Shown here piece by piece: positions 1-7,100 of a DNA stretch of 7,384 nt. The position numbers and the translations under genes were made by a program. Location of the stretch: the NCBI GenBank assembly GCA_903832165.1, contig CAILAQ010000275.1, positions 1-7,384 on the forward strand, read 5' to 3'. The notes under the pieces were generated by a model that saw only the letters and a list, made by a program, of their open reading frames with translations, was not told the origin of the DNA and searched no databases. Positions within the stretch are counted from its first letter, which is position 1. The number at the start of each line of letters is the position of its first letter. The DNA is from an uncultured Bacteroidota bacterium (lineage in GTDB: Bacteria > Bacteroidota > Bacteroidia > Bacteroidales > UBA12481).

Positions 1-40
1 GCAGTTGGCAGTTGGCAGTTGGCAGTTGGCAGTCGGCAGC
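1..40. repeat. GCAGTTG heptamer tandem array (truncated by window edge)
   Basis: Four perfect head-to-tail copies of GCAGTTG occupy 1-28. One variant copy, GCAGTCG, follows at 29-35, and a partial GCAGC at 36-40. The array begins at the first base of the window, so its full length is unknown. Seven-base tandem repeats of this kind occur between genes in Bacteroidota genomes (general knowledge, not checked here). The degenerate last copies suggest the array's edge is near 40. An open frame read through it is not a gene. Confidence 0.9.
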
Positions 41-55
41 CTCGAAGAGTTGTCT

Positions 56-73
56 TTCCCGCGAAGGCGGGAA
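56..73. repeat. GC-rich palindromic hairpin, CCCGCGAAGGCGGG type
   Basis: TTCCCGC (56-62) and GCGGGAA (67-73) are perfect reverse complements around the 4-nt loop GAAG. The core with its surroundings resembles the dispersed intergenic repeat that many bacterial genomes carry and that gives spurious peptides such as 'SREGGNP' when translated; frame +3 here reads exactly that. It lies 44 nt past the stop of the leftward PepSY gene and could stall or protect that transcript's 3' end. No T-run follows it on the minus strand, so it is not a canonical intrinsic terminator. Confidence 0.75.
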
Positions 74-116
74 CCCCTTTCCTTACCACGGCATTAAGCA
101 GACACCCGACACCTTC

Positions 117-674
117 TTAAACGTACATCAGGAACAGTATCAGCGGGATGATAATTCCAATAGCAGTGTAGGTTATTCCTCTCCAGCCTTTTATACTGTT
201 TTTGCCTGATCGGATAATGAATAATCCTGAGCCGGCTAAGATAAATAAGGCAACACAGAAGATATCTGAGAACCATTTCCATGCAACACCGGGATTGTAA
301 TGCAGATAGTTAAACTCATTTAATATCGGCCGTTTGCGAATGGTTTCCAAAGTCCCTTTGCCGCTCTCGAGATTTACCTCAACATTCCCGTGCATCAGAA
401 ATACTTTTAACATTGAATTCGACGGGAAGTAGTGTTTTTTATACTCCTTGGGTACATCGATATCCTCAAGAAATGACTCGATCCACTCTTTGGTTATGCT
501 GTCGCGGTTTATTTTTTCACTTAGGGTGACATCGAACTTCTTTATAACATAGTTTGGATTCCAATCGCGAAGATGATTCAGTGCAATGCCGGAAACAGCA
601 TAGATAATGCACATTCCGAAAAACAGGTAACCCAGATCCCTATGCAGGATGTAATTTAGCTTTCTTAACTTCAT
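117..674 (-). CDS. PepSY-associated transmembrane helix protein (PepSY_TM_like_2 type)
   Basis: A 185-residue inner-membrane protein. Three hydrophobic helices are visible at about 15-34, 134-154 and 165-184. The basic loop between helices 2 and 3 (RSGKNSIKGWR) fits a cytoplasmic location, which puts residues 35-133 in the periplasm. Landmarks of the short Bacteroidota PepSY-associated family are the N-terminal LHRDLGYLFFG, GIALNH at the end of helix 1 followed by DWNPNYV, and NYLHYNPG just before helix 2. Histidines 11, 34 and 125 lie at or near helix ends and could bind a metal or haem; this is inference. The periplasmic part contains a PepSY-like stretch (VEVNLESGKGTLE). The ATG lies 3 nt beyond the stop of the upstream lipoprotein gene, so the two are almost certainly co-transcribed and translationally coupled. 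Larger PepSY_TM proteins are often linked to iron or reductase functions, but the role of this short form is not established. Family call fairly confident; function unknown. Confidence 0.85.
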   Translation of the reverse strand: MKLRKLNYILHRDLGYLFFGMCIIYAVSGIALNHLRDWNPNYVIKKFDVTLSEKINRDSITKEWIESFLEDIDVPKEYKKHYFPSNSMLKVFLMHGNVEVNLESGKGTLETIRKRPILNEFNYLHYNPGVAWKWFSDIFCVALFILAGSGLFIIRSGKNSIKGWRGITYTAIGIIIPLILFLMYV

Positions 675-677
675 GAT

Positions 678-1214
678 TTATTTTTTCTCGGTAAGACTTT
701 CAATTTCAAGCGAATAAAAAGAAATATATTCTTTGCCGCCTGCAGCAATCTGTTCGCGGTATCCCTTTATCTGATCAAACTGTGTGGTGATGGCTGATTC
801 ATCCAATCCCTTGGATTCTGCATCATAGGTGTGCGTAGCTTCTTTTAACTGAAGCTGAATACCATCCTTTAATTCTTTTTCCCAATTTGCCAGGTAGGTT
901 TCATCAACGCGATCCTCCTTCAGAAATCCGGTAATAATTACATCTGATCCTTCCCATTCAACTCTGAAGGATGGCACGGCATTGGTAGCCAGTACTTTAA
1001 AACTGTTTTCGCCAAGAAACAGCCTTTTCCCGCTCTCCCGGCAAATGTGCTCAACCATACCTTCAATTCTTATCAGTTTCCCCATCATCTCAGGAGCCTT
1101 GGTGGTAATTTCGCTCAAATTAACAGGAATAGCTTCATCCTGAGTGGTTTTCGTGTTTTTGCATCCCGAAAGCAGGATAGTGATCAGCAGGACAGGGAAA
1201 ATAAATGCTTTCAT
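678..1214 (-). CDS. lipoprotein with probable OB-fold-like domain
   Basis: A 178-residue lipoprotein. The signal peptide MKAFIFPVLLITILLSGC ends in lipobox LSGC, with Cys18 as the lipidated residue. Residues about 42-98 (GKLIRIEGMVEHICRESGKR and onward to VIITGFL) have the alternating beta pattern of small OB-fold domains that begin 'G..v.v.G.V.hvC...G.k.fl'. The His56-x-Cys58 pair inside that motif could be a redox or metal site (inference). The C-terminal part is charged, with YREQIAAGGKEYISFYSLEI at about 152-171; I recall similar endings in Bacteroidota proteins of this size. It is the first gene of a leftward pair, 3 nt before the PepSY-associated membrane protein, which suggests they act together at the envelope. 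The start is set by the signal peptide; the upstream bases AACTGAAAATGAG hold no Shine-Dalgarno, normal for this phylum. No named function can be given. The lipoprotein call is firm; the OB-fold call is tentative. Confidence 0.85.
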   Translation of the reverse strand: MKAFIFPVLLITILLSGCKNTKTTQDEAIPVNLSEITTKAPEMMGKLIRIEGMVEHICRESGKRLFLGENSFKVLATNAVPSFRVEWEGSDVIITGFLKEDRVDETYLANWEKELKDGIQLQLKEATHTYDAESKGLDESAITTQFDQIKGYREQIAAGGKEYISFYSLEIESLTEKK

Positions 1215-1292
1215 CTCATTTTCAGTTGGTCGTGGGCGAATTTACTGATTCGTAGCAAACCTTTCGGGAGATTAACTAATCTTTAACACAAC

Positions 1293-1323
1293 TTTCCGGC
1301 ACTTGAATAAAACACTACTTTTG
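1293..1323 (+). promoter_or_regulatory. Bacteroidota-type promoter for the plus-strand operon
   Basis: TACTTTTG at 1316-1323 is an exact match to the Bacteroidota -7 consensus TAnnTTTG. TTTC at 1293-1296, one base from the -33 consensus TTTG, lies 19 nt upstream, within the normal spacing. The -7 box ends only 5 nt before the ATG at 1329. The expected transcription start therefore falls at or within about 3 nt of the start codon, implying a leaderless or near-leaderless mRNA. Prediction only. Confidence 0.55.
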
Positions 1324-1328
1324 GAAGC

Positions 1329-2048
1329 ATGAAACTATTCTTAGCTTTCACGGTGATACTACTTTTGACTGCTGTTTCTGTAAATAGTCAGGAAGCGGAC
1401 AAAAAGAATACTGATTATATAGAGATTTTTTCCACTGCATTTGACGGTGCCCAGATAGCATTCCACATACGTCCTGAAGGAAGGTATGCCAATGTGAAAG
1501 GTTCGCCTTATCTGGATTCAGTCTGGAGATCAGGTCGGATATTCCTGAAGGCCGATACAATCGGTTCTGAATTCCTGGTTCGATATAATGTTTACGGTAA
1601 TGAGATGCAGTTTCTCCACAAATCCGACACGTTAGCCATATCCAATCCTTTAATGGTTGAAGTAATCCTGCTGGCCGGACATCGTTTCGAATACCTGCCT
1701 TTTCTTTGGAATAAGAATGAGAATATGGCCTGGTTCAAGATTATAGCCGATGGGAAAGCCAGGTTTATGGTGCGTTACAGCTCCAGACTGGAGACTGGCA
1801 CAGACCCAGTTTCCCCTTATCATTGTCAGAATTCGGCTGATCGTTTTGTCTCCGGAAAACATTATTACTACCAGCTGTCAGGGATGGCAATGCCGGCTGA
1901 GATGCCTGCTAACAAGAATGCATTCCTTTCAATAAAAAAGTTCAATAGTCAGGAAATTATAGATTTTATCCGGTCGAAAAGAATTAGTTTTCGCGATGAA
2001 GAGGATATGAATGTTTTATTTTCCTGGATTAACCAATCACTTAATTAA
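1329..2048 (+). CDS. secreted protein of an uncharacterised Bacteroidota family
   Basis: A 239-residue exported protein. The signal peptide is about residues 1-20 (hydrophobic LFLAFTVILLLTAVSV, then NS/Q). There is no lipobox cysteine, so the mature protein is probably periplasmic or outer-membrane associated. Blocks I associate from memory with a common but unnamed Bacteroidota family are KGSPYLD (57-63), a basic RSGRIFLKA (68-75), LVRYNVYGNEMQF (83-95), a DTLA...P block (100-107), HRFEYLPFL (118-126), and a C-terminal stretch ending RISFRDEEDMNVL (218-230). The pattern is mostly beta strands with a helical C-terminus (ANKNAFLSIKKFNSQEIIDF, 194-213). No catalytic motif is visible. It is the first gene of a two-gene operon; the next ATG follows the stop after 2 nt. 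The start is fixed by the signal peptide and by the absence of another Met before residue 93. The promoter box lies almost against this start. Reality of the gene is sure; function unknown. Confidence 0.88.
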   Translation: MKLFLAFTVILLLTAVSVNSQEADKKNTDYIEIFSTAFDGAQIAFHIRPEGRYANVKGSPYLDSVWRSGRIFLKADTIGSEFLVRYNVYGNEMQFLHKSDTLAISNPLMVEVILLAGHRFEYLPFLWNKNENMAWFKIIADGKARFMVRYSSRLETGTDPVSPYHCQNSADRFVSGKHYYYQLSGMAMPAEMPANKNAFLSIKKFNSQEIIDFIRSKRISFRDEEDMNVLFSWINQSLN

Positions 2049-2050
2049 GA

Positions 2051-2515
2051 ATGAATAAGCGAATCTGGATGATAGTTCTGGGTATGACAATATTACTGTC
2101 AGGCTGCATGAAATATGATGAAGGCCCTTTAATGAGTCTATATTCAAAGGGTATGAGAGTTTCAGGGAGATGGTATTTTCAAACTGTTCAGTATGGATCT
2201 AAAGATTCAACCAGTGCCTATACCTACCAGCAACTTGAATTCTCCTATATAAAATCAATGGATGGCGGGGTGGTTATCTGGAATCACAATTTACGGGCGA
2301 CATCAGCTGACGATTACCCTCTTCAGGGAGGTATCTGGAAATTTATTGCCGACCGCGACTCCTTTCAGATGATTCTTTACAAAAACCTGATGAGAACGGA
2401 TTCGGTGATTTATCAATGGAAGATCAAGCGATTAGCCTATACGGAATTCTGGCTGGAGCGAACGATTAAGGATACCGTTACGCATCGGTGGGCGCTGATT
2501 AAGTACGCATTTTAG
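2051..2515 (+). CDS. small lipoprotein, possibly lipocalin-like
   Basis: A 154-residue lipoprotein. The signal peptide MNKRIWMIVLGMTILLSGC has lipobox LSGC with Cys19 lipidated. The mature part begins MKYDEGPLMSLYSKGMRVSG, followed by WYF and regularly spaced beta-strand-like segments (QQLEFSYI, GGVVIWNH, WKFIADRDSFQMILY, VIYQWKIKRL, EFWLERTI, HRWALIKYAF). A short beta-rich domain with an early G-x-W-Y and a closing W-x-L-I-K-Y resembles the lipocalin-like lipoproteins of Bacteroidota. This is pattern recognition, not a confirmed hit. Only 2 nt separate it from the upstream secreted-protein gene, so the two are co-transcribed and may work together in the envelope. There is no Shine-Dalgarno; translation probably depends on coupling. 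The stop is followed by a short AGCTG-A-CAGCT palindrome (2516-2526) and then by the strong hairpin at 2536-2574. Function unknown. Confidence 0.85.
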   Translation: MNKRIWMIVLGMTILLSGCMKYDEGPLMSLYSKGMRVSGRWYFQTVQYGSKDSTSAYTYQQLEFSYIKSMDGGVVIWNHNLRATSADDYPLQGGIWKFIADRDSFQMILYKNLMRTDSVIYQWKIKRLAYTEFWLERTIKDTVTHRWALIKYAF

Positions 2516-2528
2516 AGCTGACAGCTTT

Positions 2529-2574
2529 AAAAGAAAGATCTGCCAACTTAAAGAAAAGAAAAGTTGGCAGATCT
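2529..2574 (-). terminator. intrinsic terminator of the susC-susD operon
   Basis: AGATCTGCCAACTT (2536-2549) and AAGTTGGCAGATCT (2561-2574) form a perfect 14-bp stem with an 11-nt purine loop on the plus strand (U/C-rich on the minus transcript). Read on the minus strand, the stem starts 25 nt past the susD stop and is followed at once by TTCTTTT (2535-2529), a usable U-tract. Read on the plus strand, the stem is followed by GAGGTTTAGG with no U-run. It therefore fits termination of the leftward SusCD transcript best. For the converging plus-strand operon it can at most block 3' decay or terminate weakly. Confidence 0.8.
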
Positions 2575-2599
2575 GAGGTTTAGGAAAGGTTGATGTTAG

Positions 2600-4126
2600 C
2601 TAGTAGTCTTTCTGTGGATCTTTTTTGGTTGAAATCGGCTGCATTTTGGTATCCCACCAAACACGGGAACCAAACATTCCATTATCAACATTCTGCACAC
2701 CCTGTCGGGTTTTTGCTTCAACCAGGTTTTTCCCGTTGTAACTTTCCTCAGCAGGTGAGTAAGCTAAGCGAAGAGGAAGACCTTTTCCAGGGTATTCAGT
2801 AGCTTCCAGCTCGTATTCGAAGATACGCGAAGGGGTGTGTGTCCTGCGGATCTCAGCATAAGCCTCAACTCCCTGACCGAAAATTGCCATCCACTTTTGC
2901 TCTGTAATCAGCTCAATGGCCTTTGACTGGCTGTAAGCAACCTTATCGCCCGCCAGATAGGCATCTGCTGCGTCACCAACGCCCCAGAGGTCGAGACTGG
3001 CCTTGACGGCATCTTCATACATTGACTTTGCATTTTCATTCTTTCTTGCCATATGTTCGGCAATATAGAATTCTACTTCAGAGAACTGGAGCAGGTAGAG
3101 GGGAGCGTTTGCCGTATAGGCAATTGCTGTGCCCAGCAATGAACGCTTGGCCATAGGTGGCTGGCGGGCTGCGCCGTTCTGCTGGCCCACATATTCACCA
3201 TCCTCGGCACGTGGCTGTGCAAACACTGGCAAACGCGGGTCATTCCTGAGTTTCATGAAATCAACTGCAGTTTGAGAGATTCCCTGGTCGGTTCTGGAGA
3301 ACAGCGTATTGTATATCGGATTCTTATAGGGTGCAGCACCAACATAAACAAGCTTGCAGTTGTCGTCATTGCTTTCCATTATTGGAAACTCTGTCGGGTT
3401 CTGCAGCATATCATGTATGCGCATATCGGCATCACTCCAAGCGTCACTTGCGCGGTTCAATAGTCGCAGACGCAAAGAGTTGGCGAATTTTCTCCATTCT
3501 GCAGGATCGCCACCATAGATAAGATCGCCACTTCCAAAATTATCCGTGGCGGTTTTCAAGATCTCGTTAGCCTTTAAAAGGACGGTATCAATCAGTGATT
3601 TATAGATCAATTCCTGCGAATCATATGCAGGAGTGAGATCACCATCCGCTTTAAATCCTTCAAGTGCGTGAAAGTAAGGCACATCACCAAAAACATCTGT
3701 AAGCTGGGAGAATTCCCAGGCTGTCATTATCATGGCAGCGGCATGCAATGCATCATCCTTGAGATCTGTGGTTGTTGTGGCATAATCCGCAGTCTTGTCA
3801 AGGACAATCTTGAAGTTCTTCATGCAATTCTGATACGGGCCTCCAAAGAAGTCGTCCATTTGTGCAGCACGGAGCTGGTATTTGTCTTCGTCGATATATT
3901 GAATTTTTGTCCATTGCTGACTCCAGCAGCCAAGGTATGTGTGCTGAATCCAGCCTCCGAGCCAGCGATCGACGCTCATATTGCTGGCAGCAGTAAAAAT
4001 ATTGATTGCTGGAACATCAGTCGGTGAGTTGGGACTGGTGTTCATTTCCTCAAAATTTTTGGTGCAGGAGAGTCCGATACCAACCATGAGGAGCAGCACC
4101 AGACTTATTTTTGTGATTTTTTTCAT
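2600..4126 (-). CDS. SusD-like outer-membrane lipoprotein (SusD-like_2 type)
   Basis: A 508-residue surface lipoprotein forming the substrate-binding lid over its SusC partner. The start chosen is the Met giving MKKITKIS; an in-frame ATG 11 codons upstream would add a polar MIQMLTVNQRA before the signal peptide and is less likely. The lipobox is GLSC with Cys21 lipidated. Family landmarks: NFEEMNTSPNSPTDVP (24-39) after the lipid anchor; AAAMIMTAWEFSQLTDVFGDVPY (129-151), the TPR helix that packs on SusC; YDSQELIYKSLID (168-180); GDLIYGGDPAEWRKFANSLRLRLL (200-223); LLQFSEVEFYIAE (345-357); EQKWMAIFGQGVEAYAEIRR (409-428); GLPLRLAYSPAEESYN (449-464); and VWWDT (489-493). These match the SusD/RagB outer-membrane lipoprotein family, PF12771 form. 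Length is typical. It follows susC by 36 nt and is the last gene before the terminator. No enzyme is linked, so the ligand (glycan, peptide or other) cannot be stated. Confidence 0.95.
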   Translation of the reverse strand: MKKITKISLVLLLMVGIGLSCTKNFEEMNTSPNSPTDVPAINIFTAASNMSVDRWLGGWIQHTYLGCWSQQWTKIQYIDEDKYQLRAAQMDDFFGGPYQNCMKNFKIVLDKTADYATTTTDLKDDALHAAAMIMTAWEFSQLTDVFGDVPYFHALEGFKADGDLTPAYDSQELIYKSLIDTVLLKANEILKTATDNFGSGDLIYGGDPAEWRKFANSLRLRLLNRASDAWSDADMRIHDMLQNPTEFPIMESNDDNCKLVYVGAAPYKNPIYNTLFSRTDQGISQTAVDFMKLRNDPRLPVFAQPRAEDGEYVGQQNGAARQPPMAKRSLLGTAIAYTANAPLYLLQFSEVEFYIAEHMARKNENAKSMYEDAVKASLDLWGVGDAADAYLAGDKVAYSQSKAIELITEQKWMAIFGQGVEAYAEIRRTHTPSRIFEYELEATEYPGKGLPLRLAYSPAEESYNGKNLVEAKTRQGVQNVDNGMFGSRVWWDTKMQPISTKKDPQKDY

Positions 4127-4162
4127 TGCTCTTTGATTTACAGTTAACATTTGGATCATGGA

Positions 4163-7100
4163 TTAAAGGGTAATGCGAAGGTTAAATCCGATACTTCTGG
4201 AAGTAGGGATCATGTTACTTTCTACCCCTTGCACGTTACCGGCGCTAAATGAGTTTTCCGGATCAATTTGCGGCATATTTTTCCAGATAATCCACAGGTT
4301 ACGTCCGATCAGGGAAAGGTTCATGGAGCTGAAGCCAATCTTTTTCATCCATTCCGGCTTGAAGGTGTATCCAAGATTGAATTCACGTAATTTAACAAAG
4401 CTTGTATCATAAATACCCAATTCGGTTTTTCCCCAGAATCCTTCAAAGAAATCCTGAGCTCCTGCATAAGCTTCGGTATTTGTAACCGGTGCGGAAACTT
4501 CGGTTCCTGCTTTATCAACGAAAATGACACTTCCATCGGTACCGAGTTTTCCATAAACACCATCGGCAAGAACACCGCCACCCTCTTCAAGCGGGTCTCT
4601 TACATTTTTACCGTTTGGATTAGTCGCAGCAGTTTCAGCGAGAACACCCGAGTAGCATCCAAACCATTTTGTAATGGAATACATGTCACCACCGGCACGA
4701 AAATCTACCAGAAAACTAAAATCGAAGTTGCCATAGTTAAAGCTGTTTCGGATACCGCCAGTGAAATCGGGAGTTACATTACCAAGGATAACATCCTGCG
4801 ATGTACGGTAATACATGCCAGTTTCGGGATTAATCAGGGGACGGCCTGAGTATTGCACCAATTCATTTCCAAGGGCATCAGTCTGTATCGCTTTGTTTTC
4901 CCTTACTATCCCGCGGCCGTACATAATTCCGTAAGGCATTCCCGGACGTGCCTGAACCTGCATTCCCCATGATCCTGCATAAAGGTTGAGGAAGGTAAGA
5001 TCTTCGGCAAGGCTGACAACCTTAGAACGGTTGCGACCATAGTTAAATGTTAAATCCCAGTTGAAGTTCTTGGTTTGAATCGGCCGGGCATTGATTAAAA
5101 GTTCGATACCCGTATTCTGAATTTCACCGGCATTGATCATTTTAGTTCCGAATCCTGTCGTGGACGAAACGGCTATCTGCATGATCTGATCAGTCGTATT
5201 GTCTTTATACCAGCTTAAATCGATGCCAACCCTGTTTTTTAATAATTTGATGTCAGCACCGAATTCCATGGAAGTGGTTTTCTCCGGTTTGAGTGCCAGC
5301 GGTGGAATTGTGGTTGTATAGGAAAGCCACGGATTCCCGAAGAACGGCTGTTGTGAGCCATAAGTTCCCTTTAACTGATAAGGATCAGTATCAGATCCTA
5401 CTTGTGCCCAACCTCCGCGGAGTTTGCCATAACTGAGAAGATCACTCCTCAATCCCAAAGTTTCGGTAAAAATCCAGCCTAAGGAAACTGACGGATAGAA
5501 ATAGGAATTATTATTCATTGGAAGGGTGGACGACCAGTCATTACGTGCAGTAAGGTCGAGGTATAATGATCGCTTGTAACCCAGGCTTGCTGTGGCATAA
5601 AGTGATTGAATCTCTTTATTGCTGAATAACAAACCGGTGGTGGGTGTTGATGCCGCATTGCTGACGGAGTATAAATCCGGAACAATGAGCTCTGCAACAC
5701 TCGTTGACTGGAATCTGTTGGAAGCATGCATCAGGTTTGCACCTGCTGTGGCGGACAAATTGAAATTCTCACCCAGTTCACGATTGAATGAGAGGAGCAG
5801 GCTGGCATTGGTTTCATTTGCAAAATTGGAATAGGCATTGAAAGTTCCCAATTTCCAGTCGTTCGACATTTTAGCCCGCTTTTCCATGACTTCTTCAAAG
5901 AAGAAATCAGTGCCCACATTGGCTCTCAGGTTAAGATTGTCATTAAAGTCATACTGGAGACCAAAATTACCGAATATCCTGTCTCTTGAACGGGAGTTGG
6001 TATTCTTGTTCAGCGTCCAGTAAGGATTATCATGATAAGAGTGATTCCAGTTGTATGGTCTCTGGGTAACCGGATCAATAGTATTCCACTTTTCTTTCAG
6101 ATCGGCATAATCCACCTGACGGCCCGACCACGATGACTGCTGAAGAATGTTGGCGCTGCTGTATCCGTTTCCGGGAATATTGTTGCTTTTGTTATGAACG
6201 TAGGTTCCTGCAAAGCTGATGCTGAACCTCGGGGTAAGATAGGTTTGTCCATTAAATGACACGGTGTTCTTGCCGAGATCAGTATTGGGCACGGTGCCCG
6301 ACTGGGTAAAGTTTGACAGAGACAGCCGGAGGTTGGTTTTATCGCTTACCTTGGTCAATGACAATGTATTAGTCAATTCGTAGCCAGTCTGAAAAACGCT
6401 TCTGATATCATGTTGTGACGGAACCCATGGAGTAGGGGTCCGGATTCCGGTAATCGGATCGTAAGGAGAATTGTACTGGGTAATCAGCCTGCCATCAAGA
6501 GCAGGGCCCCAGCTTTCATCCACGTTGTCGTTCACTCCATTGCCATTGCCATCCACATAGGCAAATTCCCCGCTGTATCCCTGGCCGTATTTGTTTTGAA
6601 AGTCAGGAAAAATTAACGGACGATCAAACATTCCGGCAGATTCAAAGGAAATTCCCAGGCCCTGTTTTCCTTTGGCCGTTTTCGTTGTAATAAGAATTAC
6701 CCCGTTGTTGGCCCTTGAACCATAAATCGCTGCAGCATTAGCTCCTTTTAATATTGAGATGTTCTCAATGTCTGAGGCGTTCATATCCTGGATCGCATTT
6801 CCATAGTCGACACCACCGTAGGCACCAAGACTGGTATAGTTGTTGCTCATAGGCACTCCGTCCACTACGAACAGCGGTTGGTTGTTGCCGGTCAATGAAT
6901 TGTTTCCACGGATTACAATGCGGGATGAGCTCCCGACTGCGCCCGATGAGTTCGTGATGGTTACGCCAGCTACTTTACCCTGTAAAGTGTTGACGATGTT
7001 TTGTTCGCGAGATTTAGCGATTTCATCACCTTTGACATCCTGGACTGAATATCCAAGGGCTTTTTTGTCCCTCGGCTGGCCCAATCCGGTGACAACTATC

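Noticed and set aside
1..40. CRISPR-like array
   Set aside because: The unit is 7 nt with no spacers, so it is a simple tandem repeat.
56..73. GC-rich hairpin as an intrinsic terminator for the PepSY operon
   Set aside because: On the minus strand it is followed by AGACAACTC, not a U-tract, so I list it as a repeat.
12..209. Plus-strand open frame of 65 codons at the left edge
   Set aside because: It runs through the heptamer array and the palindromic repeat (typical spurious 'SREGGNP' translation) and then lies antisense to the end of the PepSY gene.
1256..1263. Minus-strand AAGGTTTG as -7 box for the lipoprotein-PepSY operon
   Set aside because: It differs from TAnnTTTG at the first base and the nearest TTG upstream is about 25 nt away, outside the usual spacing. 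TAAATTCG nearer the gene also has a mismatch and no -33 partner.
2516..2526. AGCTG-A-CAGCT palindrome as terminator of the plus-strand operon
   Set aside because: A 1-nt loop and 5-bp arms cannot form a stable hairpin, and only three T bases follow the base of the arm.
3668..4027. Plus-strand open frame of 119 codons inside susD
   Set aside because: It is antisense to a strongly supported SusD gene and has no recognisable domain or start signal.
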